Of a stretch of 64,000 nucleotides of DNA, positions 51,435 to 63,474 are shown piece by piece. A model generated the notes under the pieces. That model was not told where the DNA came from and did not search any database. It saw only the letters and a list, made by a program, of their open reading frames with translations. The position numbers and the translations under genes are program-made. The DNA comes from Deltaproteobacteria bacterium (lineage in GTDB: Bacteria; Myxococcota; Myxococcia; Myxococcales; SZAS-1), in the NCBI GenBank assembly GCA_018266075.1, contig JAFEBB010000035.1:21829-85828 (forward strand), in the 5' to 3' direction. Each line of letters opens with the position of its first letter. Position 1 is the first letter of the stretch.

Positions 51435-52037
51435 TCAGCCGAGGTACTCCTGCGCGCGCTCCAACAGCAGCTCGAGGAAGCGCCGCTTGCTGGCGCCGGC
51501 GTCGTCGAGCTCGCCGTCGGCCAGGGCGTCGCACGCGCGCTCGAGCGTGAGCAGGAACAGCAGGTCCTCGTCCGGGCTCTTGCGGCGCGCGCCGAGCCGC
51601 TGACGCAGCCGCGCCACCAGGTCGAGGTGCTGCTTGCGCGCCGTGCGCAGGCCCTTGCGGACCTCCGGGTCGGTGCCGAGCAGCCCGCGGAGCGACGCGC
51701 GGAACGTCCGCCACTGCCGGTGGTGCGCCAGCGCGCCGTCCACGAGGACGGAGGCGAGCTCGAGGGCTTCATCGGGCGCGGCGTCGAGCTTCTTCTCGAG
51801 CGCGTCCCAATCTGCCTTGAGGTGCCGGAAGTACGCGGCCAGGAAGATTTCGCGCTTGTCGGCGAAGTGTCGATAGAACGTGCCCGGCGAGTAGCCCGCG
51901 GCGCGCGCGAGCGCGTTCGAGTCGGTGCCGTCGTAGCCGACGTCGTTGAAGACGCGCGCGGCGACCTCGATCAGCGCTTCACGGGTGGCGAGGGCGCTCC
52001 CGCGAATGGGCCGGCTGGGTTCGTGCTCTCGGGGCAT
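51435..52037 (-). CDS. TetR-family transcriptional regulator
   Basis: 200 aa. N-terminal helix-turn-helix with TREALIEVAARVFNDVGYDG and ALARAAGYSPGTFYRHFADK, then an all-helical ligand domain. Its own start is covered by a palindrome (52039-52060), so autorepression is likely. No transporter or catabolic gene is adjacent, so neither ligand nor other targets can be guessed. Confidence 0.88.
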   Translation of the reverse strand: MPREHEPSRPIRGSALATREALIEVAARVFNDVGYDGTDSNALARAAGYSPGTFYRHFADKREIFLAAYFRHLKADWDALEKKLDAAPDEALELASVLVDGALAHHRQWRTFRASLRGLLGTDPEVRKGLRTARKQHLDLVARLRQRLGARRKSPDEDLLFLLTLERACDALADGELDDAGASKRRFLELLLERAQEYLG

Positions 52038-52038
52038 G

Positions 52039-52060
52039 GCGATAGGGATATCACCATCGC
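52039..52060. promoter_or_regulatory. candidate TetR operator over its own promoter
   Basis: GCGAT-AGG-GATATC-ACC-ATCGC, a 22-bp palindrome with a perfect GATATC core, lying 1 nt upstream of ATG 52037. A TATCCC hexamer on the reverse strand falls inside it at -10-like distance. Position and length fit a TetR operator. Confidence 0.5.
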
Positions 52061-52079
52061 GGCGGGACGTGCAGCGAAA

Positions 52080-52486
52080 TCAGGGCCTGCGCGGGCCAGC
52101 CTCGCACAGCCCGTTGGTGCAGAACGCAACCCAGGATCCGCAGTTGACCGCCGGGTTGAGCGGGCAGCCGCCGCCGTCGGGAAAGCCCTCGGGCCGAAAG
52201 TCGGCACAGATGTTGATGAAGTGTGTGTCCCACTTGCTCACAGCGGTCGTGTTGATCGGCTCGCCTCCGCAGGCGTAGCTCAGACACGCGCACTCGCCGG
52301 CATCCGACGTGTCCGCGCTGAAGTGGGTCGTCGAGCAGTCGCTATCGTTGATGCACGTGCAGTCCGCGTTCGCGAAGGGACACGTCGTGACCGAACCGGC
52401 ATCGGCGTCCGAGCCGCTCGAGGGGCTTGAGCAGGCCTGTGCCTGCAGCGCGAGGCCGAGCGCTGCGATCGCGGCCAACCGAGACA

Positions 52487-52487
<1 letters not shown>
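52080..52487 (-). CDS. Cys-rich lipoprotein coupled to guaA
   Basis: 135 aa from ATG 52487. Lipoprotein-like signal MSRLAAIAALGLALQAQAC, an Asp/Ser linker, then about ten cysteines in the mature part (TTCPFANADCTCINDSDCS, GECACLSYACGG, WVAFCTNGLC). The ATG overlaps the guaA stop by one base (TGATG), with GGGAG just before it, so it is translated by reinitiation after GMP synthase. The function is unknown and seems unrelated to purine synthesis. Confidence 0.68.
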
Positions 52488-54049
<1,562 letters not shown>

Positions 54050-54190
54050 GGTGCGCTCCGCGGCCGGGATGCCCCGCAAGGCCGCATGTTTCATCCGTTG
54101 ACAGCTCTGGCCACAGGTCGATACAAACGGCGCGCAGGGTGCACTCTTCTGCGTCCCACGTCCACGCAATTTCCAGGGGTCGGAAACTCG

Positions 54191-54775
54191 ATGCGTACTC
54201 GCCTTGCCACTGCGGTTGGAGTTCTGGCCGGAGCACTTCTGGCCGGCTGTGCCTCGCACTCGGCCTACGGGCCGTCCAGCGACGCCCGCCTCGACTCGGC
54301 CGTCAAAGAGGGCAGCAACGAAAACAGCATGAAGGACGTGACCGTCGAGCAGGTCTCGCAGAAGTCCTGCGGCGACTACCGCGCCAAGCTCACCAAGGCC
54401 CAGAACGATGAGGCCGCCGAGGTCGATCGTCTGGGCGCATTCGAGTCGCTCTACAAAGAGCTCAAGGACAAGAACGACTACCTCGAGCAGGCCCTGGCCT
54501 CGAACCCGGACCTCCAGTTCGCCAACGACTCGCAGGTCCCCAAGATCCGCGACGAGTGCCGCGACGCGCTCGCCGACGTGCAGAAGGACTACTCCGACCT
54601 CGTGAACGAGATCGCCGACCTGCTCGTGGTGAAGGACACCCACGGCAACCCGACGCCGCGCCTCGACTTCAAGAAGTTCCGCGAGGCGATCACCGTGCTC
54701 AACCCGGACGACCGCGACGCCCTGCTGGCGCGCGTCGACCAGGCGGAGCGGAAGATCAAGAACGCCAGCAACTAG
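54191..54775 (+). CDS. lipoprotein with coiled coil
   Basis: 194 aa. Lipoprotein signal [15 protein letters not shown], then a charged helical region ([19 protein letters not shown]) and a second helix bundle ([20 protein letters not shown]). Two cysteines ([14 protein letters not shown]). Family not recognised; outer-membrane or periplasmic scaffold is plausible. Divergent from guaA, 141 bp apart, and followed by a terminator. Confidence 0.65.
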   Translation: MRTRLATAVGVLAGALLAGCASHSAYGPSSDARLDSAVKEGSNENSMKDVTVEQVSQKSCGDYRAKLTKAQNDEAAEVDRLGAFESLYKELKDKNDYLEQALASNPDLQFANDSQVPKIRDECRDALADVQKDYSDLVNEIADLLVVKDTHGNPTPRLDFKKFREAITVLNPDDRDALLARVDQAERKIKNASN

Positions 54776-54800
54776 CTTCGTCGACGTCCAGACGAGCGTG

Positions 54801-54834
54801 CGAGGGGCGCCCAGGTGGCGCCCCTCTCGTTTTT
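54801..54834 (+). terminator. Rho-independent terminator
   Basis: GAGGGGCGCC and GGCGCCCCTC form a 10-bp stem around CAGGT, followed by TCGTTTTT. It lies about 25 nt after the lipoprotein stop, before the hemerythrin gene. Confidence 0.85.
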
Positions 54835-54904
54835 GCGGGCCGAGGCCTTCCCAGCGCAGCGGGCCAGACGCAACTTCTCGCTGGAGGATCACCGGAGGCC
54901 CGCG

Positions 54905-55402
54905 ATGGACGCCATCGATCTGCTCGAGCACCAGCATCGGGAGCTGGAGGCGTTCTTCCGCGAGTTCCGGCTGCTGTCGTCCAGCGAGCCGAAGAGCCGG
55001 CTGGCGATCTTCGAGCTCATCGCCGACGCGGTGGAGGCCCACGCGCAGATGGAGGAGCGGCTCTTCTACCCGGCCGCGCGCTTCCACGGGACGGACGCGC
55101 TCCTGCTCCAGGGTGCCGAGGACAACCGTCGGGTGCAGCGGCTGCTCGCCGAGCTTGCCGCCCGGCAGCCGGGCGAGCCCGCGTTCGACGAGCGGTTCGT
55201 GCTCCTGGAGCAGGCCGTCCTCGCGCACGCGCACGCGCAGGAGCACGGGCTGTTTCCGCTGGTGAAGACCCAGCTCGGGACGCAGCGGCTGGAGGCGCTC
55301 GGCGAGGCGATGATGCTCGCGGCTGCGGAGCTGGGGCTGGTGGATGAAGAGCCCGAGCGGCCGGACCTCATCGACTACGTGCCCGACGCGCCGCCGTACT
55401 GA
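54905..55402 (+). CDS. hemerythrin-like (HHE) domain protein
   Basis: 165 aa. HHE cation-binding domain with His/Glu ligands in [31 protein letters not shown] and [13 protein letters not shown]. Probably binds a di-iron centre; oxygen or NO sensing or iron repair is usual for the family. ATG 54905 follows CGGAGG at 7 nt. An in-frame ATG at 54815 lies inside the terminator and was rejected. Ends next to the convergent 55403 gene. Confidence 0.82.
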   Translation: MDAIDLLEHQHRELEAFFREFRLLSSSEPKSRLAIFELIADAVEAHAQMEERLFYPAARFHGTDALLLQGAEDNRRVQRLLAELAARQPGEPAFDERFVLLEQAVLAHAHAQEHGLFPLVKTQLGTQRLEALGEAMMLAAAELGLVDEEPERPDLIDYVPDAPPY

Positions 55403-56319
55403 TCAGGGTCCCGCGTCGCGCGACTCGAAGCGGATGCGCACGCCCTCCTGCGAAGGCAGCGCGACGGCACGACGCCCCTCGAGCGCGGTGTGCCAGGTGC
55501 TGCAGCGATCTTTTCCGTTCGGGCCGAGCTGCACATCGAGCGTGCCCGCATAGCTCTTGATGAACTGCTCGAGCGTCTCGTCGGGGTCCACGCGTTTGAG
55601 GCGGACCTCGAGGTCGTCCACGGCGTCGTCGCTGCCCGCGTCGACGTGGGTCACCGAGAGCGGCTCGACCAGACCCGCGGCGCAGGCGAGGAGCTGCATC
55701 GCGTCCTTGCGCTCGGTGGTCGAGAGCCCCGCGAGCGCAACCTGCACGTGCACGTGGACCCGCGGCCGGACGGCGTCGTCGTGCAGGTGCTCGTGGAGAT
55801 CGACGAGCGCGCGCGAGATGGCGTCCATCAGCGCGCCGCGAAGCGCGAGCAGCGCCGCGTCCTTGTCCTTCGCGGGCGCCACGCTGGCCACGGCCTCGCC
55901 AACCAGATCCGGCGCGCGCTGCAGGCTGCGAATCCGCGCGCGCAGATCGAGTCCACCGGCGCGTCCGCCGAGGCCGTTCGGCTCCGCGACGGCGAGCTCG
56001 AGCGAGAAACGCGAGTCGTCATCGCCGTCGGTGAGCGGCTTGGCGCCCTTCTGCAGCTTGGCGAGCGCGCCGTGATCGGGCTTCTGGCCCAGCGCGGTCA
56101 GCACGCTTTCGACCGCATCGGGCAGCCCGGCGTTGAGCGCCTCGAGCGCCTCGGGGGAGACCGGCAGCGGCAGCCCCTGCATGTGCTGCGCGTTCGCCGG
56201 CTCGTTGATGTGGTTCGCCAGATCCGCAGGCTGCGAATCGAACTTCCCGTGGAGGTCCACGTGCACGCGGGCGCCCGGCGCGGGCCAGACGGCCGCGGCC
56301 AGCACCCACGCGGCGAGCA

Positions 56320-56320
<1 letters not shown>
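55403..56320 (-). CDS. secreted hypothetical protein coupled to guaB
   Basis: 305 aa. N-terminal signal (MLAAWVLAAAVWPAPGARV), then an acidic, mostly helical/beta protein with a His-rich stretch (DLHEHLHDDAVRPRVHVHVQ) that could bind metal. Two cysteines (LLACAAG, DRCSTWH). Family unknown. ATG 56320 overlaps the guaB stop (TGATG), and a GTG three bases earlier is also in frame. Confidence 0.6.
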
Positions 56321-58054
<1,734 letters not shown>

Positions 58055-58153
58055 CGGCCGTCCCAGGCTGCGTCGGAAAAGCCAGGCCACGGCATCCCGC
58101 GCACCGCGCATCCACCCGCGCAGGGGCCAACCCTGGGAGCGCTCGGCGGAACG

Positions 58154-58199
58154 AAAAAGCGGCCGCCGAGCCCATGGGGGGTTTGGACTCGACGGCCGC
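58154..58199 (-). terminator. intrinsic-terminator-like hairpin in the guaB leader
   Basis: On the reverse strand GCGGCCGTCGAG pairs with CTCGGCGGCCGC (12 bp with one G-U wobble) around an 18-nt loop, followed by TTTTT. On the forward strand the same pair is a mismatch, so the RNA acts in the guaB direction. It lies 370 nt before the guaB start. It is either an attenuator in a long guaB leader or the end of a small reverse-strand RNA. Confidence 0.55.
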
Positions 58200-58367
58200 C
58201 AGGTCAGCGTTTCCGCCAACCCGCGCGCATGGTGCGCAACTCGTCGCCGATCGAACAGAGACTCTGAGTGAAATTCCGCTCGGGGATCATGAGAACGCCC
58301 TGAGTCTGGTGTTGCCGGGACGATGTTCATACCGCTACGTTCGCCGCCCTTCTCGAACGGAGCTCGG

Positions 58368-59900
58368 ATGCGACCGGGGTTGGCGGTGGCGGCAATTCTC
58401 AGCTTCACGGCGTGTGGATCCAGCACGACGACCAGCTCTTCGTCATCCGGAACGACCGGCGCGACCGCCACGGGAACCTCCGCCAGCAGCACCAGCGCCA
58501 CCTCGACCGGAGCGTCGGACGCGTCGAGCAGCTCCAGCTCTGGCAGCTCGAGTTCCACCAGTTCGACGAGCTCGTCAGCGTCGAGCAGCTCGTCGTCCAG
58601 CTCGAGCGCCTCGAGCAGCAGCACCGGCTCCTCGGGCTCGACCTCGTCGAGCAGCAGCACGGGTTCCTCGAGCTCGACCGCGAGCAGCAGCAGCACCGTG
58701 GGCAGCGGCAGCTCGGGATCGAGCGCGTCCTCGTCGTCGTCCACGAGCGGTTCGAGCGGTTCGAGTGGCGTGAGCTACCCGGCGCCCTTCCCCGCGCCGC
58801 CGCAGGTGCAGGACTACGGCGGCCCGGTGCTGCAGCAACCCAAGCTCGTCCCGGTGTTCTTCTCGAACGACGACGCCACGACCGTCGCGCAGCTCTCGGA
58901 CTTCGCGTCCAGGGTGGGGAGCACCCAGTACTGGGCGGCCACGACCTCGGAGTACGGCGTCGGCCCGGCCACTGCGCTGGCCCCCGTCCAGCTCACTGAA
59001 GCCGCGCCCGCGAGCATCGACGATGCCGCGATCCAGACCTGGCTCGCTGGAAAGCTCAACGGAAACGATCCCGCGTGGCCGGCCAACGACGGCAACACGG
59101 TGTACGTGCTGTTCTACCCGGACGCGACGACGGTCACGCTCCAGGGTCTGAGCAGCTGCCAGGGCTTTGGCGGCTACCACCAGAACATCACGCTCGACAC
59201 AGCGCATGGCAGCGCCGACGCCGCCTACGTGGTCGTGCCCCGCTGCCTCAACTTCCCACCGAACACGGGCGTCGATGCGGTGACCGCCTCGACCAGCCAC
59301 GAGCTCATCGAGGCCGCGACCGACCCCTATCCGCTCACCCAACCTGCCTACGCGTTGATGGACGACGCCCACATCTTCTGGCTCAGGGTCCTCGGCGGCG
59401 GCGAAGTGGGCGACATGTGCGCGCAGTTCGACAGCTCCTTCACCACGTTCTCGGAGCTCGCGTACTCGGTGCAGCGCACTTGGTCGAACGCGGCCGCGCT
59501 CGCCGGCCATGATCCCTGCGTGCCCGCGCTGCCGGGCGAGGTCTACTTCAACGCCGCGCCCGAGCTGTCGGACACCGTCGCCTACACCGTGCTGGGCCAG
59601 GTCGTAAACGTTCCGGGTGTGAGCATCCCCGTCGGGCAGTCGAAGACCATCGACCTCGATCTCTTCAGCGAGGCCGCGACCTCGGGGCCGTGGACCGTGA
59701 GCGTCGAGGACGCGTCCGTGGTCTTCGGCGGGGCCCAGCACCTCACGCTCGGCTTGAACAACACCACCGGGCAGAACGGCGACAAGCTCCAGCTCTCCAT
59801 CACCGTGACCGCGGCAGGCTCGCACAACACGGAGATCTTCATCGTGAAGTCCACGCTGAACGGCCAGTCCACCGTCTGGTTCGGGCTCGTCGGGAACTGA
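58368..59900 (+). CDS. Ser-rich lipoprotein with a HELIEA zinc-protease-like motif
   Basis: 510 aa from ATG 58368 (GGAG 5 nt upstream). Lipoprotein signal GLAVAAILSFTAC, then a tract of about 115 residues that is almost only Ser, with some Thr/Gly, then a folded domain (about 150-380). It holds NTVYVLFYPDATTVTLQG, the motif STSHELIEAATDPYPL and a distal region DMCAQFDSS. HExxEAxTDP is a pattern seen in some secreted metallopeptidase-like and phosphate-induced (EXO-like) proteins. The C-terminal part is a beta-sandwich. The Ser tract is a cell-surface spacer. Proteolysis is a hypothesis. Confidence 0.7.
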   Translation: MRPGLAVAAILSFTACGSSTTTSSSSSGTTGATATGTSASSTSATSTGASDASSSSSSGSSSSTSSTSSSASSSSSSSSSASSSSTGSSGSTSSSSSTGSSSSTASSSSTVGSGSSGSSASSSSSTSGSSGSSGVSYPAPFPAPPQVQDYGGPVLQQPKLVPVFFSNDDATTVAQLSDFASRVGSTQYWAATTSEYGVGPATALAPVQLTEAAPASIDDAAIQTWLAGKLNGNDPAWPANDGNTVYVLFYPDATTVTLQGLSSCQGFGGYHQNITLDTAHGSADAAYVVVPRCLNFPPNTGVDAVTASTSHELIEAATDPYPLTQPAYALMDDAHIFWLRVLGGGEVGDMCAQFDSSFTTFSELAYSVQRTWSNAAALAGHDPCVPALPGEVYFNAAPELSDTVAYTVLGQVVNVPGVSIPVGQSKTIDLDLFSEAATSGPWTVSVEDASVVFGGAQHLTLGLNNTTGQNGDKLQLSITVTAAGSHNTEIFIVKSTLNGQSTVWFGLVGN

Positions 59901-59903
59901 CGT

Positions 59904-60725
59904 TCAGGGGTGCGCGTCGGGCATCTGGCTCGAGGGGCTGGGCAAGAGCGACAGCGGGTCCACCGGCGCTTCACCCCGACGCACTTCGAAATGGCAGTGC
60001 GGCCCGCTGGTGCGGCCGCTCGTGCCCACGCGCGCGATGATCTGGCCCTGCTCCACCTTCTGGCCGTCCTTGACGAGGTTCTCGCGGTTGTGCGCGTAGA
60101 GCGTCACCAGGCCGCCGTCGTGCTGGAGGATGACCAGCGTCCCGTAGCCGGCCTGCTCGCCCGCGTAGAGCACGGTCCCGGCTGCCGCAGCAGCAATCGG
60201 CGTCCCTTCCGGCGCAGCGAGATCGAGGCCCTCGTGGTTGCCATGGGCCTGCTCGCCCGCGCGCGGCCCGTAGCGCGCATAGATGACTCCGCGAAGCGGC
60301 CAGGCCAGGCAGTGCACACCTGTGCAGCCCGGCACGTGGTGCGGGTTCGGGTCGCCGGCGCTCGCGGCATCGACCACGGCGCCGTCGGTCGACAGCTCGG
60401 GCAGCGGCACCGTCCGGGCCGCACCGGGGATGAAGAGCTTCATGCCCGGCGCGAGCGACTTGGGATCGCTGAGCGCGTTGGCCTGCATGAGCGCATCGGG
60501 CGTGGTCCCGTACGCGCGCGCGATGCGGAAGAGCGTCTCGCCGGGCTGCACCGGGTGGTACACGCCGTTCACCGTGGGCTCGTCGTGCGCGCGAACGATG
60601 GGCACGGCCGAGGGCGGCTCGTCGACGACCTGCGGCTCGGTCACGACCTGCGTGTGGTGACAGCCCGCGAGGGCCAGCGCGCCGACGAACGCCAGCGCGA
60701 ATCGTGCGCACCTACCGGCCTTCAT
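59904..60725 (-). CDS. nlpD: NlpD-like lipoprotein with LysM and M23 (LytM) domains
   Basis: 273 aa. Lipoprotein signal FALAFVGALALAGC, LysM (about 55-100, HPVQPGETLFRIARAYGTTP), a linker, and an M23 domain with both zinc motifs intact: HEGLDLAAPEG and PHCHFEVRRG, plus the YAHNREN histidine. So it should be an active peptidoglycan endopeptidase, unlike E. coli NlpD, which is only an activator. It overlaps surE by 14 bp, and the surE-nlpD order is widely conserved. Confidence 0.88.
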   Translation of the reverse strand: MKAGRCARFALAFVGALALAGCHHTQVVTEPQVVDEPPSAVPIVRAHDEPTVNGVYHPVQPGETLFRIARAYGTTPDALMQANALSDPKSLAPGMKLFIPGAARTVPLPELSTDGAVVDAASAGDPNPHHVPGCTGVHCLAWPLRGVIYARYGPRAGEQAHGNHEGLDLAAPEGTPIAAAAAGTVLYAGEQAGYGTLVILQHDGGLVTLYAHNRENLVKDGQKVEQGQIIARVGTSGRTSGPHCHFEVRRGEAPVDPLSLLPSPSSQMPDAHP

Positions 60726-61470
60726 GCCCTTCGATGCGAAGCCCGCGGAGCTCGTCGAGCAGCTTGTGGTGCGTGAGGTCCAGGTTCAGCGGCGTGATGC
60801 TCACCAGGCCCTGGTCGTACGTGGCGTTGCAGTCCGAGCCGGGGATGTTCTCGTGGCCCTGCTCGTCGCCGCCGATCCAGTAGTACTTGCGCCCGCGCGG
60901 ATCGACGCGCTCATCCACGACCTGGCCATAGCTGCGCTTGCCGAGCTTGGTGACCGCGAAGCCCTTCACGGGACCGTCGGGGACGTTCACGTTGAGCAGC
61001 GAGGCGGGCGCGAGGGGCCGCGCGACCACGGACTCCACGAGCTTCCGTGCGAACGCGGCCGCGTGCGTGAAATCCCAGGTGCGCGTGCGCGACGCGAGCG
61101 AGAACGCGATCGACGGCACCTTGAAGAGCGCGCCCTCCGTCGCCGCAGCGACGGTGCCCGAGTAGGTCACGTCATCGGCCAGATTGGCGCCCTTGTTGAT
61201 GCCCGAGACGACGAGGTCCGGCCGCGCGCCCTTCATGAAGTGGTTCATCGCCACGTAGATGCAGTCGGTGGGCGTGCCGTCGACGGCCCAGCGACGCTCC
61301 CCAACGGAATGAACCCGCAGCGGCCGGTGCAGCGAGATGGCATGCGACGCCGCGCTCTGCTCGCGGTCCGGCGCCACCATCCACACCTCCGCGATCGGCT
61401 CGAGCGCTGCGGCGAGCGCGCGGATGCCAGGAGAGTCATGGCCGTCGTCGTTGGAGACCAGCACGCGCAT
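60712..61470 (-). CDS. surE: 5'/3'-nucleotidase SurE
   Basis: 252 aa. Metal-dependent nucleotidase and exopolyphosphatase. The N-terminal metal site is VLVSNDDGHDSPG, with ASHAISLHRPL, the SGINKGANLADDVTYSGTVA block in two parts and TEGALFKVPSIAFSL. Length is normal. ATG 61470 overlaps the DedA stop by one base (TGATG). Confidence 0.93.
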   Translation of the reverse strand: MRVLVSNDDGHDSPGIRALAAALEPIAEVWMVAPDREQSAASHAISLHRPLRVHSVGERRWAVDGTPTDCIYVAMNHFMKGARPDLVVSGINKGANLADDVTYSGTVAAATEGALFKVPSIAFSLASRTRTWDFTHAAAFARKLVESVVARPLAPASLLNVNVPDGPVKGFAVTKLGKRSYGQVVDERVDPRGRKYYWIGGDEQGHENIPGSDCNATYDQGLVSITPLNLDLTHHKLLDELRGLRIEGHEGR

Positions 61471-62093
61471 CAGCGCCCAGCATCCTCCAACTCACGCTCG
61501 CCCGCCACGAAAGCGCCGCGGGCCTGCACGCGCTTGACGATCTGCCGGACGACGACAATGACGATCGCCAGCGCCACGACCACGCCCAGCACCCGCGACG
61601 GATGGGCCACGAGCGCGGGCAGGAACGCCTGTCCAGCGAGGACCACGGCGGGCACCCAGAGGGCGGCCGCGATGGCGTCGGCGAAGAAGAAGCGCTTCAC
61701 CGGGACGCCCAGCGCGCCCGAGCAGGCGAACGTGGCCGCGCGCGCCCCGGGCACGAAGCGCGCGCCGAAGATGGCCAGCGGCCCCCACTTCGCCAGCCGC
61801 TGCTCGACCGACGCGCGGCGTTCGGGCGAGAACACGCGCGCGAGCCGCTTGGAGTCCATGGCCTTCTTGCCGAGCTTGCGGCCGATGGTGAAGAGCGAGA
61901 GGTCGCCCACCAGCAAGCCCACGTAGCACACGGCGATCGCCGGCCCGGCGTGGGCCAATCCGCGCGCCACCAGGCCACCCGTGCCGAGGAGGATCAGGTC
62001 CTCCGACAGCGGGGCGCCCATCCCGCTCGCCACGAGCAGGACGAACATCGCCGGGTACGAGTACTGCGCCAGGAGCGCCAGCGCGGTGGCCAT
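61470..62093 (-). CDS. DedA/VTT-family membrane protein
   Basis: 207 aa. SNARE-associated (VTT) domain with GAPLSEDLILLGTGGLVARG, the GRKLGKKAMDSKRL re-entrant region and ARFVPGARAATFACSG, the conserved Phe-x-Arg-x2-Pro-Gly-x-Arg site. Several transmembrane helices. The family is linked to lipid scrambling and undecaprenyl-phosphate recycling. First gene of the dedA-surE-nlpD operon. ATG 62093 is chosen over upstream starts because the family N-terminus begins there. Confidence 0.85.
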   Translation of the reverse strand: MATALALLAQYSYPAMFVLLVASGMGAPLSEDLILLGTGGLVARGLAHAGPAIAVCYVGLLVGDLSLFTIGRKLGKKAMDSKRLARVFSPERRASVEQRLAKWGPLAIFGARFVPGARAATFACSGALGVPVKRFFFADAIAAALWVPAVVLAGQAFLPALVAHPSRVLGVVVALAIVIVVVRQIVKRVQARGAFVAGERELEDAGR

Positions 62094-62194
62094 GGCCTTA
62101 GGTTGCTGCACCCGGCGGTCGAACGCCAGCAGCGCGGCCGGTGCACAGGCGTGCAGGCAGGGGCCCGACGCGTGTGGCGCTGTGGCCTGTGCGC

Positions 62195-62200
62195 TACGGT
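62195..62200 (+). promoter_or_regulatory. candidate -10 element of a leaderless kinase promoter
   Basis: TACGGT ends 11 nt before ATG 62212, which has no Shine-Dalgarno. Weakest of the eight candidates. Confidence 0.25.
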
Positions 62201-62211
62201 CCGCCGTCCAC

Positions 62212-63405
62212 ATGACGCACCGCTGCGGAAAGTATTGGCTGGGCGAAAGACTCGCGGTGGGCGGGATGGCCGAGGTCTACCTGGCCACCGCCCGCGGCGA
62301 GTTCGGCTTCGCGCGGCGGGTCGTGGTGAAGCGGCTCTTGCCGCACCTGGCCGAGCGCCCGGACGTCGTCCAGCTCTTCCTCGACGAGGCACGGCTGCTC
62401 GCGCGGCTGCATCATCCGCGCGTCGTCCAGGTGCTCGACCTCGGCAGCGCCGACGGCCAGAGCTACCAGGCGCTCGAGTACCTGGACGGTCTCGACGTCG
62501 CGGCGCTCCGTGCCTCCGGTCCGCTCGCGCCGGAGCTGGCGCTGCGCATCGCCGCGGCCGTCGCGGAAGGGCTCGCGTACGTGCACGGCGCGAAGGGCGA
62601 TGATGGCGAGAGCCTGGGCATCGTCCATGGCGACGTGGCGCCGGGCAACGTGGTCGTCACGCGCGCGGGCGAGGTGAAGCTGCTCGACTTCGGCGTGGCG
62701 CGCTGGAACAAGCGGCCCGACGGCCCGCGCGGGGGCACGCCGGGGTTCCTGGCGCCAGAGGTCGAGGCCGGCGCGGTCCCCGATGTCCGAAGCGATCTGT
62801 TCGGGCTGGGCAAGCTCCTCGAGCACCTCTGTGTGCCATCGCAGCTCCCTGCCCTCGCGCGCTCGCTGCTGGGTGCGCTGACTGCGGACGATCCCAGCGC
62901 CCGGCCGCGCTCGGCCGACGAGGCGATGCACATCCTGAACGCCTGTCTCCGGGGGCTGCCGTCGCGGTCGCTGGCGAACCTGGTGCGTCCGCGGATGCCC
63001 GAGCGGCGTCGGTTTCCGCAGCCGCAGCTCGGCCCGGCGACGCTGGTGCTCACGGCGCCGGTGCGCGCGCTGGGCTCGGCCGTGGCGCTCTCGGCGACGC
63101 TCGGTCAGCAGGTGGTCCACGCGCCGGCGCAGCTGGCGGAGTACGCGCGCCGCGGTATCTGGCAGAAGATCGCGCTCGCGGCGGTGCTCAGCGGCTTCAT
63201 GCTGGGGCTGGCCGGGTTCGCATCGGGGCTCTGGGTGGGGTTCCGGGCGCCGGCGGCGATTCAGACGGCCGCGGGGCTGCTCGCCGGCGGCCACGCGCGC
63301 GAGATGCCAGCCGTGCCCGTGTCGCGCGCGAGCGATTCGCCGGCACGGTCGACGCGCAGGACCTCGGTGCCCTTGAGGAAGGTGCGCCGCGAGGTGCCGC
63401 CGTAG
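62212..63405 (+). CDS. Ser/Thr protein kinase with C-terminal membrane anchor
   Basis: 397 aa. Hanks kinase: glycine loop LAVGGMAEVYLATARG, lysine in RRVVVKRLLPHL, catalytic loop IVHGDVAPGNVVV, Mg-binding LLDFGVARW and the APE-like GFLAPEVEAG. The usual Arg of HRD is Gly and the catalytic-loop Lys is Ala; both changes weaken the expected activity but the Asp residues remain. A single transmembrane helix (about 326-347, AAVLSGFMLGLAGFASGLWV) precedes a short outer tail rich in Arg/Pro. Divergent from dedA. Confidence 0.87.
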   Translation: MTHRCGKYWLGERLAVGGMAEVYLATARGEFGFARRVVVKRLLPHLAERPDVVQLFLDEARLLARLHHPRVVQVLDLGSADGQSYQALEYLDGLDVAALRASGPLAPELALRIAAAVAEGLAYVHGAKGDDGESLGIVHGDVAPGNVVVTRAGEVKLLDFGVARWNKRPDGPRGGTPGFLAPEVEAGAVPDVRSDLFGLGKLLEHLCVPSQLPALARSLLGALTADDPSARPRSADEAMHILNACLRGLPSRSLANLVRPRMPERRRFPQPQLGPATLVLTAPVRALGSAVALSATLGQQVVHAPAQLAEYARRGIWQKIALAAVLSGFMLGLAGFASGLWVGFRAPAAIQTAAGLLAGGHAREMPAVPVSRASDSPARSTRRTSVPLRKVRREVPP

Positions 63406-63474
63406 GCACTTCCCGACCGCGTGTGGGCGCACGTGATTTGACGGGAAAGCTCCAAATCCGGCAGCGTGCAGAGG

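Noticed and set aside
54815..54904. Upstream start for the hemerythrin gene at ATG 54815
   Set aside because: It lies inside the terminator stem-loop, and the extension is not HHE-like; ATG 54905 has a good Shine-Dalgarno.
58440..58765. Tandem DNA repeat or CRISPR in the Ser-rich region
   Set aside because: The repetition is at the protein level; codons vary and there is no regular spacer.
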